From contig NZ_JAAFKF010000007.1 of the NCBI RefSeq assembly GCF_013299175.1, positions 1-64,000 of the forward strand: a DNA stretch of 64,000 nt, given 5' to 3'. Numbering within the stretch: the stretch's first letter is position 1; each line of letters opens with the position of its first letter. The position numbers were made by a program, and so were the translations under genes. The stretch is from Sphaerotilus sp. (GTDB taxonomy: Bacteria > Pseudomonadota > Gammaproteobacteria > Burkholderiales > Burkholderiaceae_C). Below, one piece after another: positions 11,660 through 21,964 of the stretch. Under the pieces are notes generated by a model. That model worked only from the letters and a program-made list of their open reading frames with translations, did not search any database and was not told the DNA's origin.

Positions 11660-13561
11660 TTGGCCCGCCTTCCGGTGACCTCCGCACACTCGCAGCGCGC
11701 CACGCCACGCGACCTCGCTGCCCTGACCCTCGGCGCCCTGGGCGTCGTCTACGGCGACATCGGCACCAGCCCGCTGTACGCCCTCAAGGAAGTCTTCCAC
11801 GCCGGGCATGTCCCGACCACGCCAGACAACATCCTCGGCGTGCTCTCCCTGATCTTCTGGACCATGACGGTCATCGTGTCGCTGAAGTACGTGCTGCTCA
11901 TCCTGCGCGCGGACAACAACGGCGAAGGCGGCCTGATCGCCATGCTCGCGCTGGCCACCCACGCCGTGCGCGACCGCCCGCGGCTGCACCGCACGCTGAT
12001 GGGCGTGGGCATGTTCGGCACCGCCATCTTCTACGGCGACGGCGTCATCACCCCGGCCATCTCGGTGCTCTCGGCGATCGAGGGACTGGAGATCGCTTCG
12101 CCGAGCCTGCACCCCTTCGTGCTGCCGCTGACGCTGCTCGTGCTGACCGGCCTGTTCGCCGTGCAGCGTTTCGGCACCGGTGGCATCGGCAAGGCGTTCG
12201 GGCCGGTGACGCTGGTGTGGTTCGGCGTGCTGGTGGCGCTCGGGCTGCCCTACATCATCGACAACCCTGGCGTGCTGGTGGCGCTCAACCCGCTGTATGC
12301 GTTCCACTTCTTCGCCGCGCAGCCCATGGTGGCCTTTGTCGGCCTGGGCGCGGTGGTGCTGTGCGTGACTGGCGGCGAGGCGCTCTACGCCGACATGGGC
12401 CACTTCGGCAAGCAGCCCATCCGCATCGCCTGGTACGCCTTCGTGATGCCCGCGCTGGTGGTCAACTACTTCGGCCAGGGCGCGATGCTGCTGAAAAACC
12501 CGGAAGCCATCGAGAACCCCTTCTTCCTGATGGCACCGAAGTGGGCTGCGCTGCCGCTGGTGTTCCTGGCGACCGCCGCCACCGTGATCGCCTCGCAGGC
12601 ACTGATCACGGCGGCGTTCTCGGTGACGCGGCAGGCGGTGCAGCTCGGTCTGCTGCCACGGATGCGGATCGTCCACACCTCCGTGCGCGACCTCGGCCAG
12701 ATCTACGTGCCCTTCGTCAACTGGGGGTTGTTCGCGTTCATCGTGCTGGCGGTGGCGCTGTTCAAGACCTCCACCAACCTCGCATCGGCCTATGGCATCG
12801 CGGTGACGCTGGACATGACGATCACCACGATCATGACCTTCTACGTCATCCGCCACGGCTGGAAGTACCCGCTGTGGCTGAGCCTGATGTCCACCGGCTT
12901 CTTCTTCGTCATCGACCTCGCCTTCTTTTCCTCGAACATGCTCAAGCTGTTCGGTGGCGGCTGGTTCCCGCTGGTGATCGGCGTCGCGATGTTCACGCTG
13001 ATGCTGACCTGGCAGCAGGGCCGTGCCCTGATGAGCGACCGGCTGCGCGACGAAGCCATCGACCTGAAGTCCTTCCTGGAGGCCATCTTCGTGCATCCGC
13101 CGGTGCGCGTGTCCGGCACGGCGGTGTTCCTGTCGTCCGAGCCGGGCCTGACGCCCAATGCGCTCATGCACAACCTCAAGCACAACAAGGTGCTGCACGC
13201 GCACAACCTGTTCGTCACGGTGCGCCACCACGACATCCCCTGGGTCGGCTTCGAGCAGCGCATCAGCATGGAGCCACTCGGCCACGACTGCTGGCAGGTG
13301 ACGCTGAACTTCGGCTTCAAGAACGAACCGGACGTGCCGCAGGCGCTGCAGTTGCTCGCCGGACGCGGCGTGCCGCTCGACGAGATGGACACCAGCTACT
13401 TCCTGTCGCGCGACATCGTGATGCCCACGATCGGCGCCGGCATGTCGCTGTGGCGCGAGAAGCTGTTCGCCAACATGCACCGCAATGCCGCCGCGGCGGC
13501 CGACTTCCTCAACCTGCCGACGAACCGGGTGGTGGAGCTGGGGTCGAAGGTCGAGATCTGA
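11660..13561 (+). CDS. kup: Low-affinity K+ uptake protein (KUP/HAK/KT family)
   Basis: A 633-residue inner-membrane potassium:proton symporter. The opening [23 protein letters not shown] is the family signature, followed by about 12 hydrophobic segments ([42 protein letters not shown]) and a cytoplasmic C-terminal domain. I favour the TTG at 11660 because AAGGCGA lies 9 nt upstream; a GTG at 11675 is the alternative. The last 53 bp overlap the 3' end of the convergent rhombosortase-like gene. Confidence 0.93.
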   Translation: MARLPVTSAHSQRATPRDLAALTLGALGVVYGDIGTSPLYALKEVFHAGHVPTTPDNILGVLSLIFWTMTVIVSLKYVLLILRADNNGEGGLIAMLALATHAVRDRPRLHRTLMGVGMFGTAIFYGDGVITPAISVLSAIEGLEIASPSLHPFVLPLTLLVLTGLFAVQRFGTGGIGKAFGPVTLVWFGVLVALGLPYIIDNPGVLVALNPLYAFHFFAAQPMVAFVGLGAVVLCVTGGEALYADMGHFGKQPIRIAWYAFVMPALVVNYFGQGAMLLKNPEAIENPFFLMAPKWAALPLVFLATAATVIASQALITAAFSVTRQAVQLGLLPRMRIVHTSVRDLGQIYVPFVNWGLFAFIVLAVALFKTSTNLASAYGIAVTLDMTITTIMTFYVIRHGWKYPLWLSLMSTGFFFVIDLAFFSSNMLKLFGGGWFPLVIGVAMFTLMLTWQQGRALMSDRLRDEAIDLKSFLEAIFVHPPVRVSGTAVFLSSEPGLTPNALMHNLKHNKVLHAHNLFVTVRHHDIPWVGFEQRISMEPLGHDCWQVTLNFGFKNEPDVPQALQLLAGRGVPLDEMDTSYFLSRDIVMPTIGAGMSLWREKLFANMHRNAAAAADFLNLPTNRVVELGSKVEI

Positions 13562-14147
13562 CCAGCAGCAGTGCCGCCAGCACGCCGCAAACGGTGCCGC
13601 TGGCGTGGGCGAGCGGCGCGACCGCGATGTCCCAGCCGGGCGGCGTGACCAGCGTGTGCGCCCAGGCCCGCTCGCCCAGCACCTTGGCGCACAACCCCGC
13701 CAGCAGCAGCGCCCCGAGCACCCGCTCCCGCCGCAGCGGCGCCGTGCGCAGCAAGGCCACCGCTGCCACCGCCACACCGGCGTGCAGCACACCCGACAGC
13801 CCGCCGTAGCGCAGCAACGCCGGCTGCAGCAGCAAGCCCAGGTGCGTCAGCGGCCACGCCAGCCCCCAGGCCCAGGCGGCTTCGCGTGGCAGCCGCGCCA
13901 CCCCACCCAGCAGCAGCACGAGTGCCGCACCCGCCAGATTGGCCAGCAGATGCAGCCCGCTCAGGTGGACCCAGGCCGCGCTCCACCAACGCCACGGCTC
14001 GCTCCACGCCAGCGCCGGCACCCATGCCAGCACCAGCCGCGCCAGACCGGGCCGCAGCGCGACCCCCAGACTCGGCAGCACCAGCAGCAGCCCCACGCCC
14101 AGCCAGGCATGGTGCAGCGAGGGCCTCAGCCGAACACCGCGCGCCAC
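13509..14147 (-). CDS. Rhombosortase-like intramembrane serine protease
   Basis: A 212-residue, highly hydrophobic protein with about six membrane segments. [13 protein letters not shown] resembles rhomboid membrane helix 2, GGLSGVLHA carries the nucleophile Ser in the GxSGxLH form typical of rhombosortases, and the last helix has the partner His in [10 protein letters not shown]. Rhombosortases cleave GlyGly-CTERM proteins at the inner membrane so they can move to the surface. No GlyGly-CTERM substrate is visible in this window. The gene is squeezed in: its 3' end overlaps kup by 53 bp and its 5' end overlaps the glnE stop by 22 bp. An ordinary rhomboid protease is the alternative. Confidence 0.75.
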   Translation of the reverse strand: MARGVRLRPSLHHAWLGVGLLLVLPSLGVALRPGLARLVLAWVPALAWSEPWRWWSAAWVHLSGLHLLANLAGAALVLLLGGVARLPREAAWAWGLAWPLTHLGLLLQPALLRYGGLSGVLHAGVAVAAVALLRTAPLRRERVLGALLLAGLCAKVLGERAWAHTLVTPPGWDIAVAPLAHASGTVCGVLAALLLVRSRPSTPAPPPGSSAG

Positions 14148-16891
14148 AGCGCCAGCACGGCGTCGCGGTGCGACCGCAGGGGACCGAGGTCCACCATGTC
14201 CACCTGCGTCGGGGCTTCGTCGAGCCGCGCCCGGTGCTGCACGCGGCGCAATTCACGGTAGGCATCGGCGGCGGCCACGCCCACGCCGGCGGACAGCAGC
14301 CCCGCCTGCTCGGCCCGCTGCAGCAGCGCGATGTTGCCGGCGTTGTCCTGCAGCGCCGGGTGCGCGGCGCTGTGGGCCAGCACCAGCCACTGCACGGCAA
14401 ACTCCGCGTCCATCATCCCGCCACGGCTGTGCTTCACGTCGAAGCGCGTCGGCCGCACGGCATGGGCGTCGCGCACCCGCTCGCGCATGGCAGCGATCTC
14501 GCGCTTCAGCGCCTCCAGATCCCGCGGCGCCGTCAGCACGGCACGCCGTGTCGCCTCGAACCGCTCGGCCAGCGCGGGCGCACCAGCGCACCAGCGCGCC
14601 CGCGTGATCGCCTGGTGTTCCCAGGTCCACGCCGTGTTGCTGCCACGGCCCTGCTGGTAACGCGCGAAGGCAGCGACCGACGTGACCAGCAGCCCGGCGT
14701 TGCCGTTCGGGCGCAGCGCGGTGTCGATCTCGTAGAGGGCGCCCGCCGCCGTGCGCAGGGACAGCCAGGTGATGAGCTTGCGGGCGAAGGCGGCGTAGAC
14801 CTCGCTGGCGCGGGTGTCCTCGTCGTCGTAGAGGAAGACGATGTCAAGGTCGCTGCCGTAACCAAGCTCTTTACCACCGAGCTTGCCGTAGGCGACCACG
14901 GCGAAGCAGGGCGTCTCGCGGTGACGGGTGCGCAGGTGGTGCCAGGCCCAGTGCAGCGTGCGCTCCAGCGTCGCATCGGCCAGCGCGGAGAGGTCGTCGG
15001 CGACCTGCTCGACGGTGATCTCGGCCTCGACATCGCGCACCAGCGTGCGGAACGTCTCGGCCTGGTGGGCGCGGCGCAGCGTGTCGAGCAGCGCCCCCTC
15101 GTCGGCCTCGCCAGCGCGTATCCAGGCCTGGTGGCGATCCTCCAGGTCGCGGGCATAGGCGGTGGCGTCAAACCGTTCGTGCATCAGCCGTGCGTCGGCC
15201 AGTTCGTCGATCACGCCGGGGTGCTGCATGAGGTAGCGCATCGGCCACCGCGCCAGTCCCAGCAGGTGCAGCAGCCGCCCCAGCACCTCGCCCCGCTCCG
15301 CCAGCAGCGCCAGATAGCTCTCGCGGCGCAGCAGCGGCTCCAGCCAGTCGATGAAGCGCAACAGCGCACCCTCACCCGCGCCTGCCGGCGCCAGCGCCAG
15401 CCGATGCGCCCGCAGCAGCAGCCGCACCAGCCGCGCGCGCCCCTCGTCGCGCAGCAGCGCCACCCGCGGCGACGCCACCAGCAGCCGCAGCCGCTCCGCC
15501 AGCGCCGCGGTCAGCTCGGGCGCCTGCGGCAATTGCTCCAGCGTCGGTGGTGCGCCGGTGCAGCGGCTGCAACTGCCCGTGCCTGCCCGCGCGGGGGTGC
15601 TGCGTCCTTCGTGCAGCAAGGCATCGAACTCGGTCGCCACCAGCTCGCGGTGGGTACACAAGGCGTCGAGCAGCTCGCAGGTGTCGGCAGTGCAGGCCGC
15701 CAGCCCCATCGAGGCCGCGATCCAGCGCAGATCGGCGTCCACCGTAGGCAGCAGGTGGGTCTGCTGGTCGTCGAGGTACTGGATGCGGTGCTCGATCCGG
15801 CGCAGGAAGGTGTAGGCCGCGGCCAGCTTGTCGGCCGTCTCGGGCGGGATCAGGCCGACACCGGCCAGCCGCTGCAGTGCCTTGGGCGTCGGGCGGGTGC
15901 GGATCTCGGGAAACTGACCACCACGCACCACCTGCAGCAACTGCACGATGAACTCGATCTCGCGGATGCCACCCCGCGAAAGCTTCACGTCGTTGGCGCG
16001 CTCGGGGCGGCCGGCGGCGCGCCGGTTGGCCTCGTCGCGCACCTTCTGGTGCAACTGGCGCAGGCCCTCGAAGACGCCGTAGTCGAGGTAGCGCCGGTAC
16101 ACGAACGGCGTCACCACCTCGCCCAGCGCCCGCGCCCGGCCCGACGCGATGGCGTCCTGCGGCGCGACGACCCGGCTCTTGAGCCACGCGAACCGCTCCC
16201 ACTCGCGCCCCTGCACCAGGAAATACTCTTCGAGCATCGCCAGACTCACCACGGGCGGGCCGGAGTTGCCGTTGGGCCGCAGCGCCAGATCGACACGGAA
16301 GACGAAGCCATCCTCGGTCACGTCGCCGATCAGCGCCCGCAGCGAGCGCGCCACCAGCGAGAAGTATTCGTGCGCCGACAGCACACCGCCCCCCTGCGGG
16401 CGCCCGACAGTCTGGCCATCCGCCTCGTAGACGTAGACCAGGTCGATGTCGGAGGACACGTTCAGCTCGCGCGCACCGAGCTTGCCCATGCCAACGATCC
16501 AGAAATCGATCGGGGCACCATCGGCGGTGCGCGGGGTGCCGTGCAGGGCGTCCTGCTCCGCGCGGGCGGCGGCCAGCGCAGCGTCGAGCGTCACTTCGGC
16601 CAGCTCGGTCATCGCGCGGGTGACGACCTCGACCTCGGCCTGCTGCTCGACATCCAGCACCACCAGCCGCTCCATCACCAACTGCCGCGTCAGCCGCAGC
16701 GCAGAGGCGAGGCTGCGGCCCCGCGCCAGCCAGGCGTCGAGCGTGGACTGGATGGTGTGCCGCTGCGGCGCGCCTTCGGCCAGCAGCGCCAGATCGGCAC
16801 CGCGCACCCGGCGCACCCGCTGCACGTAGCGGCTGTGGTCAGCACCGGCGGAGGTGACGGAGGTCACGGCCGTCTCGGAGGGGGTCTGCAT
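14126..16891 (-). CDS. glnE: Bifunctional glutamine synthetase adenylyltransferase/deadenylylase
   Basis: A 921-residue GlnE (E. coli enzyme about 946). It adenylylates glutamine synthetase when glutamine is high and removes AMP by phosphorolysis when nitrogen is limiting, under PII control. Both nucleotidyltransferase domains are intact: the N-terminal one with GMGKLGARELNVSSDIDLVY and the C-terminal one with YGKLGGKELGYGSDLDIVF. Start MQTPSETAV at 16891; the track ORF to 18604 is an antisense extension over yhdP. Its target GlnA is encoded at 56330-57745 and keeps the modifiable Tyr. The stop overlaps the rhombosortase-like gene by 22 bp. Confidence 0.95.
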   Translation of the reverse strand: MQTPSETAVTSVTSAGADHSRYVQRVRRVRGADLALLAEGAPQRHTIQSTLDAWLARGRSLASALRLTRQLVMERLVVLDVEQQAEVEVVTRAMTELAEVTLDAALAAARAEQDALHGTPRTADGAPIDFWIVGMGKLGARELNVSSDIDLVYVYEADGQTVGRPQGGGVLSAHEYFSLVARSLRALIGDVTEDGFVFRVDLALRPNGNSGPPVVSLAMLEEYFLVQGREWERFAWLKSRVVAPQDAIASGRARALGEVVTPFVYRRYLDYGVFEGLRQLHQKVRDEANRRAAGRPERANDVKLSRGGIREIEFIVQLLQVVRGGQFPEIRTRPTPKALQRLAGVGLIPPETADKLAAAYTFLRRIEHRIQYLDDQQTHLLPTVDADLRWIAASMGLAACTADTCELLDALCTHRELVATEFDALLHEGRSTPARAGTGSCSRCTGAPPTLEQLPQAPELTAALAERLRLLVASPRVALLRDEGRARLVRLLLRAHRLALAPAGAGEGALLRFIDWLEPLLRRESYLALLAERGEVLGRLLHLLGLARWPMRYLMQHPGVIDELADARLMHERFDATAYARDLEDRHQAWIRAGEADEGALLDTLRRAHQAETFRTLVRDVEAEITVEQVADDLSALADATLERTLHWAWHHLRTRHRETPCFAVVAYGKLGGKELGYGSDLDIVFLYDDEDTRASEVYAAFARKLITWLSLRTAAGALYEIDTALRPNGNAGLLVTSVAAFARYQQGRGSNTAWTWEHQAITRARWCAGAPALAERFEATRRAVLTAPRDLEALKREIAAMRERVRDAHAVRPTRFDVKHSRGGMMDAEFAVQWLVLAHSAAHPALQDNAGNIALLQRAEQAGLLSAGVGVAAADAYRELRRVQHRARLDEAPTQVDMVDLGPLRSHRDAVLALWRAVFG

Positions 16892-16958
16892 GGCATTCTT
16901 TCGGGTCTGTGCTAGCTTCGCTGTGTTCCGTTCACCGGCGCCTGGTTCGGCTGCATTC

Positions 16959-19900
16959 ATGCCTGTGGTTCCCTGGTCATCCGATCTGCTGCACTGGAGC
17001 CGGCGTGCCGGCGGGTTGCTGCTGCGCGTCGCATTCTGGAGCATGGCTGCCCTGGCTGCCCTGACGTTGACCGCGTGGCTGATCCTGCAGTGGGGGATTT
17101 TGCCGCGCCTGGCGCATTGGAAACCTGAGCTGCAAGCCTGGGCGAGCCACTCGCTGGGGCTGGAGGTGCGGCTGGGCGGGCTGCAGGTCACGGGCAATGC
17201 GTGGGCGCCGGTGGTGACGCTGCACGACCTGCGCCTGGTCGATGCACGGGGACAGGAGGCGCTGCGCCTGGCGCGGGTCGAGGCCGTGATCACGCCCGGT
17301 TCGCTCTTGCCGCGTTCGCCCACGCGCTGGCTACCGCATGTGCAGCGGCTGGCCTTCGACGCGCTGCACCTGGCGGTGCGCCGCGACGTGCGCGGACGGG
17401 TGTTCCTCGCCGGTCTGCCGCTGGAGCGCACCGACGCGGTGGACGGTGGCGGACAGGTGGCCGACTGGCTCTTCAGCCAGTCCGAGATCCGGCTGCACGG
17501 GGCCAGCCTGTCGTGGCAGGACGAGCAGCGCGGTGCAGAGCCGCTGGTGCTGACGGGCGTGGACCTGGACCTGCGCAACCCGCTGGGCCGCCACGTCCTC
17601 CACCTGAGCGCCACGCCGCCGCAGGGCTGGGGCAGCCGCTTCACCGTCAGCGCCGAGATGACCCACCCGCTGCGCACGCTGCTGTCGATGGCCGGGCTGC
17701 AGCACCCCGGCGACTGGCGCCAGTGGGAGGGCGCCGTGCAGGCCGACTGGCCGCTGGTCGATGTGAGCCAGTTGCGTCGGCATGTGGATCTGCCGTTCGA
17801 CCTGCTGGAAGGCCGTGGCCGCCTGGCCACCCGCATCGACGTGGCACAGGGCCGCCTGTCCGGCGCCACCGCGGACCTGCAGTTGCAGGCGGTCACGCTG
17901 CGGGTCGCCAAGGGGCTGCCGCCGGTGGCGCTGCGGCGCATTGCCGGGCAACTGGAGGTGCGCCATGGCGACCAGGGCAGCGTGGTGCGGGCGCACCAGC
18001 TCTCGTTCCAGTCACAGCCACCTGCCGACGCCACGGCCACCACCGCCACCCCCGACCCGAGCGCATGGCCCGCCACCGACCTGGAGCTGACCCTGCGCGG
18101 CGCTCCCGGCGCGTGGACGGGTGGCACGTTCACGGCATCACTGGTCGATCTGGGCTTGCTGGCGCAGTCGGCGGCGCATGTGCCGCTGGCCGAGCCGGTG
18201 CGGCGGCTGCTGGACGCCACCCGCCCGCGCGGCCAGGTGCGCCAGCTCGCCTGCGAATGGACCGGCGACGTGGAGCGCCCCGACCACTGGCGCGCCCGCG
18301 GTGCGGCCGATGCGCTGCAACTGGCGGCAGCCCCCGTCACCGCCGCCCTCACCGCGACCGCCACGCCGGGTCGCCCCGGCCTGCGCGGCGGCCACGTGCG
18401 CTTCGACGCCACGGACCTCGGCGGCCAGGCCGATCTGCGCATCCATGCGGGCGAACTCGACTTCCCCGGCGTGTTCGAACAGCCCCGCGTCGCGCTCGAC
18501 CACCTGCAGGCCGACGTGCGCTGGCAACTGCACCGCCCGCGCAATGCAGCGCCGGGTACGCGCCCGGCCATCGAGGTCGCGGTGCGACACGCCGTCTTTG
18601 CCAACGCCGACGGGGACGGCGCGTTCTCCGGTCACTGGCGCAGCGGCCCGCCGGGTGGTCCGACCTTCGGCCGCAGTGGCTGGCTGCCCGGCACGCTGGA
18701 CCTCGACGCCACCGTCCACCAGCTCCGCGCCGACCGCATCCACCGCTACCTGCCGCTGGGTCTGGCGGCCTCGGTGCGCGACTACGTGCGGGCCGCGGTG
18801 CTGAGCGGATCGGCGCAGAACGTGCGCGCACGGGTACGCGGTCCCGTGCTCGACTTTCCCTACCCGGCGCCGGAGCAGGGCGAGTTCGCCCTCGGCGGCC
18901 ACTTCGAGGGCGTCACCCTCGACGCCGTGCCCGGCAGCGCCTGGCCGCACTGGACCGATGGCGCCGGCCAGCTCGTCATCGACGGCCAGCGCCTGCGGCT
19001 GCTGCAGACCCGTGCGCGGCTCGGCCAGACCGGCGGTGGTCGCTTCGCGCTGGAGGCGATCGAGGGCAGCATCGACAACCTCGGCCACGACCCCGTGCTG
19101 CACCTGCGCGGCCACGGCCACGGTCCCGTCACCGACACGCTGCACTACCTGCGCACCAGCCCGATCGACGGGTGGCTGGACCACGCCTTCGCGCCCGCCC
19201 AGGGCGATGGACTCGCCCGGCTGGCACTGCAACTCGCCGTGCCGCTGCAGCGGGCCGGGGACACCACCGTGCAGGGCCACGTCGATCTGGCCGACACGCG
19301 GCTGCAGATGCGCCCGGACACACCCGCGCTCGACCACCTGCAAGCACAGCTCGACTTCACCGAACACAGTTTCCGGCTCTCGCAGGGCGTGGCCCAGGTG
19401 GCGGGCGGCCCGCTCGCCTTCGAGGGGCACCTGGACGACACCGGCGTGCTGCGTTTCGCCGGCCATGGCAGCGCGACCGCACAGGGCCTGCGCACGCTCG
19501 ACACGGTCGCCCCTGTCGCACGGCTGGCGCACGCATTCGATGGACAAGCCGACTACCGGCTCCAGCTCGACCTCACCCCGGGTGGTCCGACCGTGCAGGT
19601 GGACAGCGACCTCACCGGGCTGACCAGCCGCCTGCCTGCGCCGCTGCGCAAGCCGGCGGCGCAGGCCCTGCCGCTGCGGGTGCGCCTCGCACCGCAGGCC
19701 AACCCGGCACACACCGGGCTGCAGATCGACGCAGGCACGGCCGCAGCACCGGTGCTCCACACCCGGCTGCTGTTCGAGGGCGATCACGGCGATCGGCTGC
19801 TGGGCGGGCGGGTGCAGGTGGGCGCAGCCGATGGCCTGCCGTGGCCGGACAGCGGACTCGGCGTCAGTGTCGTGCTGCCGCGCTTGTCGCTGGACGCGTG

Positions 19901-21128
19901 GCAAGGCTGGCTGGAACAGCAGAGCCAGCCGGCGACCGCGGGCGCGGACAGTGGGCTGGCCGCCGTGCTGCGCCAGGTGCGCCTGCAGGTGGCGGACCTC
20001 ACGCTGCACGGCCACCGCCTGACCGGCGTCCGCGCCCAGCTCCAGCAGACCGGCACGCCCGCTGCCCCGGTCTGGAGCGGTGCCGTAGAAACCGACCAGT
20101 TCGCCGGGCAGCTCACGCGGCGGACGGGCGCGGTGCAGGTGCGGCTCGGGCGTCTGGCGCTGCCGCTGCCCATCGATCCACTGGCCGAGGCGGGCGTCCA
20201 CCGCCCGGCCAGCGCGGAGCCGCTGCCCGCGCTCGACGTGGTGGTCGATGACCTCGTGGTGGGGGAGCGCCACCTCGGCCGACTCGCCTTGCAGGGTGGC
20301 CCCGCCCCGGCGGCTCGGTTGCCCACCACGGCGACCGGGGAATGGCACCTGCAGCAGTTCTCGCTCACGCGTCCCGAAGCGCGGCTGCAGGCGGTGGGCC
20401 AGTGGAACCCCGCCGACCCGGACACCTCCGCCCACGCCGCCACCGATGCAGGTCCGGGCACCAGCCGCCTGACCTTCCGGCTGGAGGTGGACGACGGCGG
20501 GCGGTGGCTCGACCAACTGGGCTGGCCCGGCACGCTGCGCGGCGGGCGCGGCCAGATCGGCGGACAGCTCCACTGGCCCGGCCCGCCCACCGCGCTGGCG
20601 CTGGCGCAACTGGGCGGCGCGGTGCGGCTGGACTTCGCTGGTGGCCAGTGGCTGCAGGCCGATCCCGGTGGTGCTGGCCGCCTGCTGGGCGTGCTCAACC
20701 TGCAATCGCTGACGCGGCGGCTCTCGCTCGACTTCCGCGATCTCTACCAGCAGGGCTTCAGCTTCGACCACCTCGACGGCGACGTGCAGATCCAGCGCGG
20801 CCAGGCCCGCACGCACAACCTGCGGGTGCGCAGCGTGCAGGCCATGGTGCTCGCCGAGGGCAGCACCAGCCTGGGCAGCGCCACGCAGGACGTGCGGGTC
20901 TGGGTGGTGCCGGACCTCAACGCCGGGGCGGCCTCGCTGGCCTATGCCGTGGTGAACCCGGTGGTGGGGCTGGGCACGCTGGTGACCCAGTGGCTGCTGC
21001 AGCGCCCGCTCGCCGAAGCCGCCACCCGCGAATTCCACATCACCGGCCACTGGGACACGCCACTGGTCACGCCCATCGACCGCACCCAAGACGCCCATCC
21101 CCTGCCCCGAAAGGACCAGATGCCATGA
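16959..21128 (+). CDS. yhdP: YhdP-family AsmA-like envelope protein
   Basis: About 1389 residues with a single N-terminal membrane anchor (LLLRVAFWSMAALAALTLTAWLILQ) and a long beta-rich periplasmic body. The C-terminal part (AGRLLGVLNLQSLTRRLSLDF, GFSFDHLDGDV, GLGTLVTQWLLQ) is the YhdP/DUF3971-AsmA_2 signature. YhdP is one of the AsmA-like proteins that carry phospholipids between inner and outer membrane. Start chosen at the ATG giving MPVVPWSSDLLHWSRR; an in-frame ATG at 16890 is possible but touches the divergent glnE start. It overlaps the nitrilase gene by 4 nt (ATGA). Confidence 0.9.
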   Translation: MPVVPWSSDLLHWSRRAGGLLLRVAFWSMAALAALTLTAWLILQWGILPRLAHWKPELQAWASHSLGLEVRLGGLQVTGNAWAPVVTLHDLRLVDARGQEALRLARVEAVITPGSLLPRSPTRWLPHVQRLAFDALHLAVRRDVRGRVFLAGLPLERTDAVDGGGQVADWLFSQSEIRLHGASLSWQDEQRGAEPLVLTGVDLDLRNPLGRHVLHLSATPPQGWGSRFTVSAEMTHPLRTLLSMAGLQHPGDWRQWEGAVQADWPLVDVSQLRRHVDLPFDLLEGRGRLATRIDVAQGRLSGATADLQLQAVTLRVAKGLPPVALRRIAGQLEVRHGDQGSVVRAHQLSFQSQPPADATATTATPDPSAWPATDLELTLRGAPGAWTGGTFTASLVDLGLLAQSAAHVPLAEPVRRLLDATRPRGQVRQLACEWTGDVERPDHWRARGAADALQLAAAPVTAALTATATPGRPGLRGGHVRFDATDLGGQADLRIHAGELDFPGVFEQPRVALDHLQADVRWQLHRPRNAAPGTRPAIEVAVRHAVFANADGDGAFSGHWRSGPPGGPTFGRSGWLPGTLDLDATVHQLRADRIHRYLPLGLAASVRDYVRAAVLSGSAQNVRARVRGPVLDFPYPAPEQGEFALGGHFEGVTLDAVPGSAWPHWTDGAGQLVIDGQRLRLLQTRARLGQTGGGRFALEAIEGSIDNLGHDPVLHLRGHGHGPVTDTLHYLRTSPIDGWLDHAFAPAQGDGLARLALQLAVPLQRAGDTTVQGHVDLADTRLQMRPDTPALDHLQAQLDFTEHSFRLSQGVAQVAGGPLAFEGHLDDTGVLRFAGHGSATAQGLRTLDTVAPVARLAHAFDGQADYRLQLDLTPGGPTVQVDSDLTGLTSRLPAPLRKPAAQALPLRVRLAPQANPAHTGLQIDAGTAAAPVLHTRLLFEGDHGDRLLGGRVQVGAADGLPWPDSGLGVSVVLPRLSLDAWQGWLEQQSQPATAGADSGLAAVLRQVRLQVADLTLHGHRLTGVRAQLQQTGTPAAPVWSGAVETDQFAGQLTRRTGAVQVRLGRLALPLPIDPLAEAGVHRPASAEPLPALDVVVDDLVVGERHLGRLALQGGPAPAARLPTTATGEWHLQQFSLTRPEARLQAVGQWNPADPDTSAHAATDAGPGTSRLTFRLEVDDGGRWLDQLGWPGTLRGGRGQIGGQLHWPGPPTALALAQLGGAVRLDFAGGQWLQADPGGAGRLLGVLNLQSLTRRLSLDFRDLYQQGFSFDHLDGDVQIQRGQARTHNLRVRSVQAMVLAEGSTSLGSATQDVRVWVVPDLNAGAASLAYAVVNPVVGLGTLVTQWLLQRPLAEAATREFHITGHWDTPLVTPIDRTQDAHPLPRKDQMP

Positions 21129-21943
21129 AAGTCGCCGCCATCCAGATGGTCTCGTCGCCCCGGATCGGCGACAACCTCGCCCGCGCCACCGAACTCGTCA
21201 CCCACGCCGCGCAGCAGGGGGCAGAGCTGGTCGTGTTGCCCGAATACTTCTGCCTGATGGGATGGCAGGACCGCGACAAGCTGGCCGTGGCCGAGCCACC
21301 CGGACACGGCCCGGTCCAGGCCACGCTGGCGGCACTCGCCCGCACGCTGGGGGTGTGGCTGGTGGGCGGCACGCTGCCGATGGCCCTGGATGGCGACCCT
21401 GAACACGCCGCCAACACCTCGCTGGTCCACGGGCCGGACGGTGCGCTCGCGGCCCGCTACGACAAGATCCACCTGTTCCGCTACGACGACGGCGAGCGCC
21501 GCTACGACGAGGCCGCCACCCTGCGGCCGGGCGCGGAGCCGGTGGCTTTCGATGCGGTGGCGCGCGACGGTGGGGTCCACCGGGTGGGGTTGTCGGTCTG
21601 CTATGACCTGCGGTTTCCGGAGCTGTATCGGCGCCTGATGCAGCCACCGTGCAGCGTGCTGGTGGTGCCGGCCGCCTTCACCTGGCCGACCGGGCAGGCG
21701 CATTGGGCGCTGCTGCTGCGCGCCCGGGCGGTGGAAAACCAGTGCTACGTCATCGCCAGCGCCCAGGGCGGACACCACGAAAACGGCCGGCGCACCTGGG
21801 GGCACTCGATGGTCGTGGACCCGTGGGGAACCGTGCTGGCCGAGCTGGACGAGGGCGAGGGCGTCGTGCTGGCCGAGATGGACCCGGTGCTGCTGGACCG
21901 TGTGCGCCGGCAACTGCCGGCGCTGCAGCACCGGCGGCTCTGA
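21125..21943 (+). CDS. Carbon-nitrogen hydrolase (nitrilase/Nit family)
   Basis: A 272-residue nitrilase-superfamily amidohydrolase with the full Glu-Lys-Cys triad: ELVVLPEYF (Glu), ARYDKIHLF (Lys) and GLSVCYDLRFPELYR (Cys). The SVCYDLRFPELYR block is typical of the Nit1/Nit2 branch, whose members hydrolyse deaminated glutathione or omega-amides. Its start overlaps yhdP by 4 nt, implying translational coupling. In relatives the next gene is usually tldD; here an unrelated convergent gene follows. Confidence 0.9.
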   Translation: MKVAAIQMVSSPRIGDNLARATELVTHAAQQGAELVVLPEYFCLMGWQDRDKLAVAEPPGHGPVQATLAALARTLGVWLVGGTLPMALDGDPEHAANTSLVHGPDGALAARYDKIHLFRYDDGERRYDEAATLRPGAEPVAFDAVARDGGVHRVGLSVCYDLRFPELYRRLMQPPCSVLVVPAAFTWPTGQAHWALLLRARAVENQCYVIASAQGGHHENGRRTWGHSMVVDPWGTVLAELDEGEGVVLAEMDPVLLDRVRRQLPALQHRRL

Positions 21944-21964
21944 GCCAGTGGCGCTCGGGGGCGC

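Noticed and set aside
11654-13792. 712-residue minus-strand ORF over kup
   Set aside because: Antisense of a membrane transporter; His/Gln/Glu-rich composition typical of shadows.
13886-16915. 1009-residue plus-strand ORF over glnE
   Set aside because: Pro/Arg/Gln-rich antisense of a conserved gene.
16892-18604. N-terminal extension of the glnE reading frame
   Set aside because: Lies antisense to yhdP, lacks GlnE similarity, and the normal GlnE length is reached from 16891.
18138-21098. 986-residue minus-strand ORF over yhdP
   Set aside because: Low-information shadow of the yhdP coding frame.
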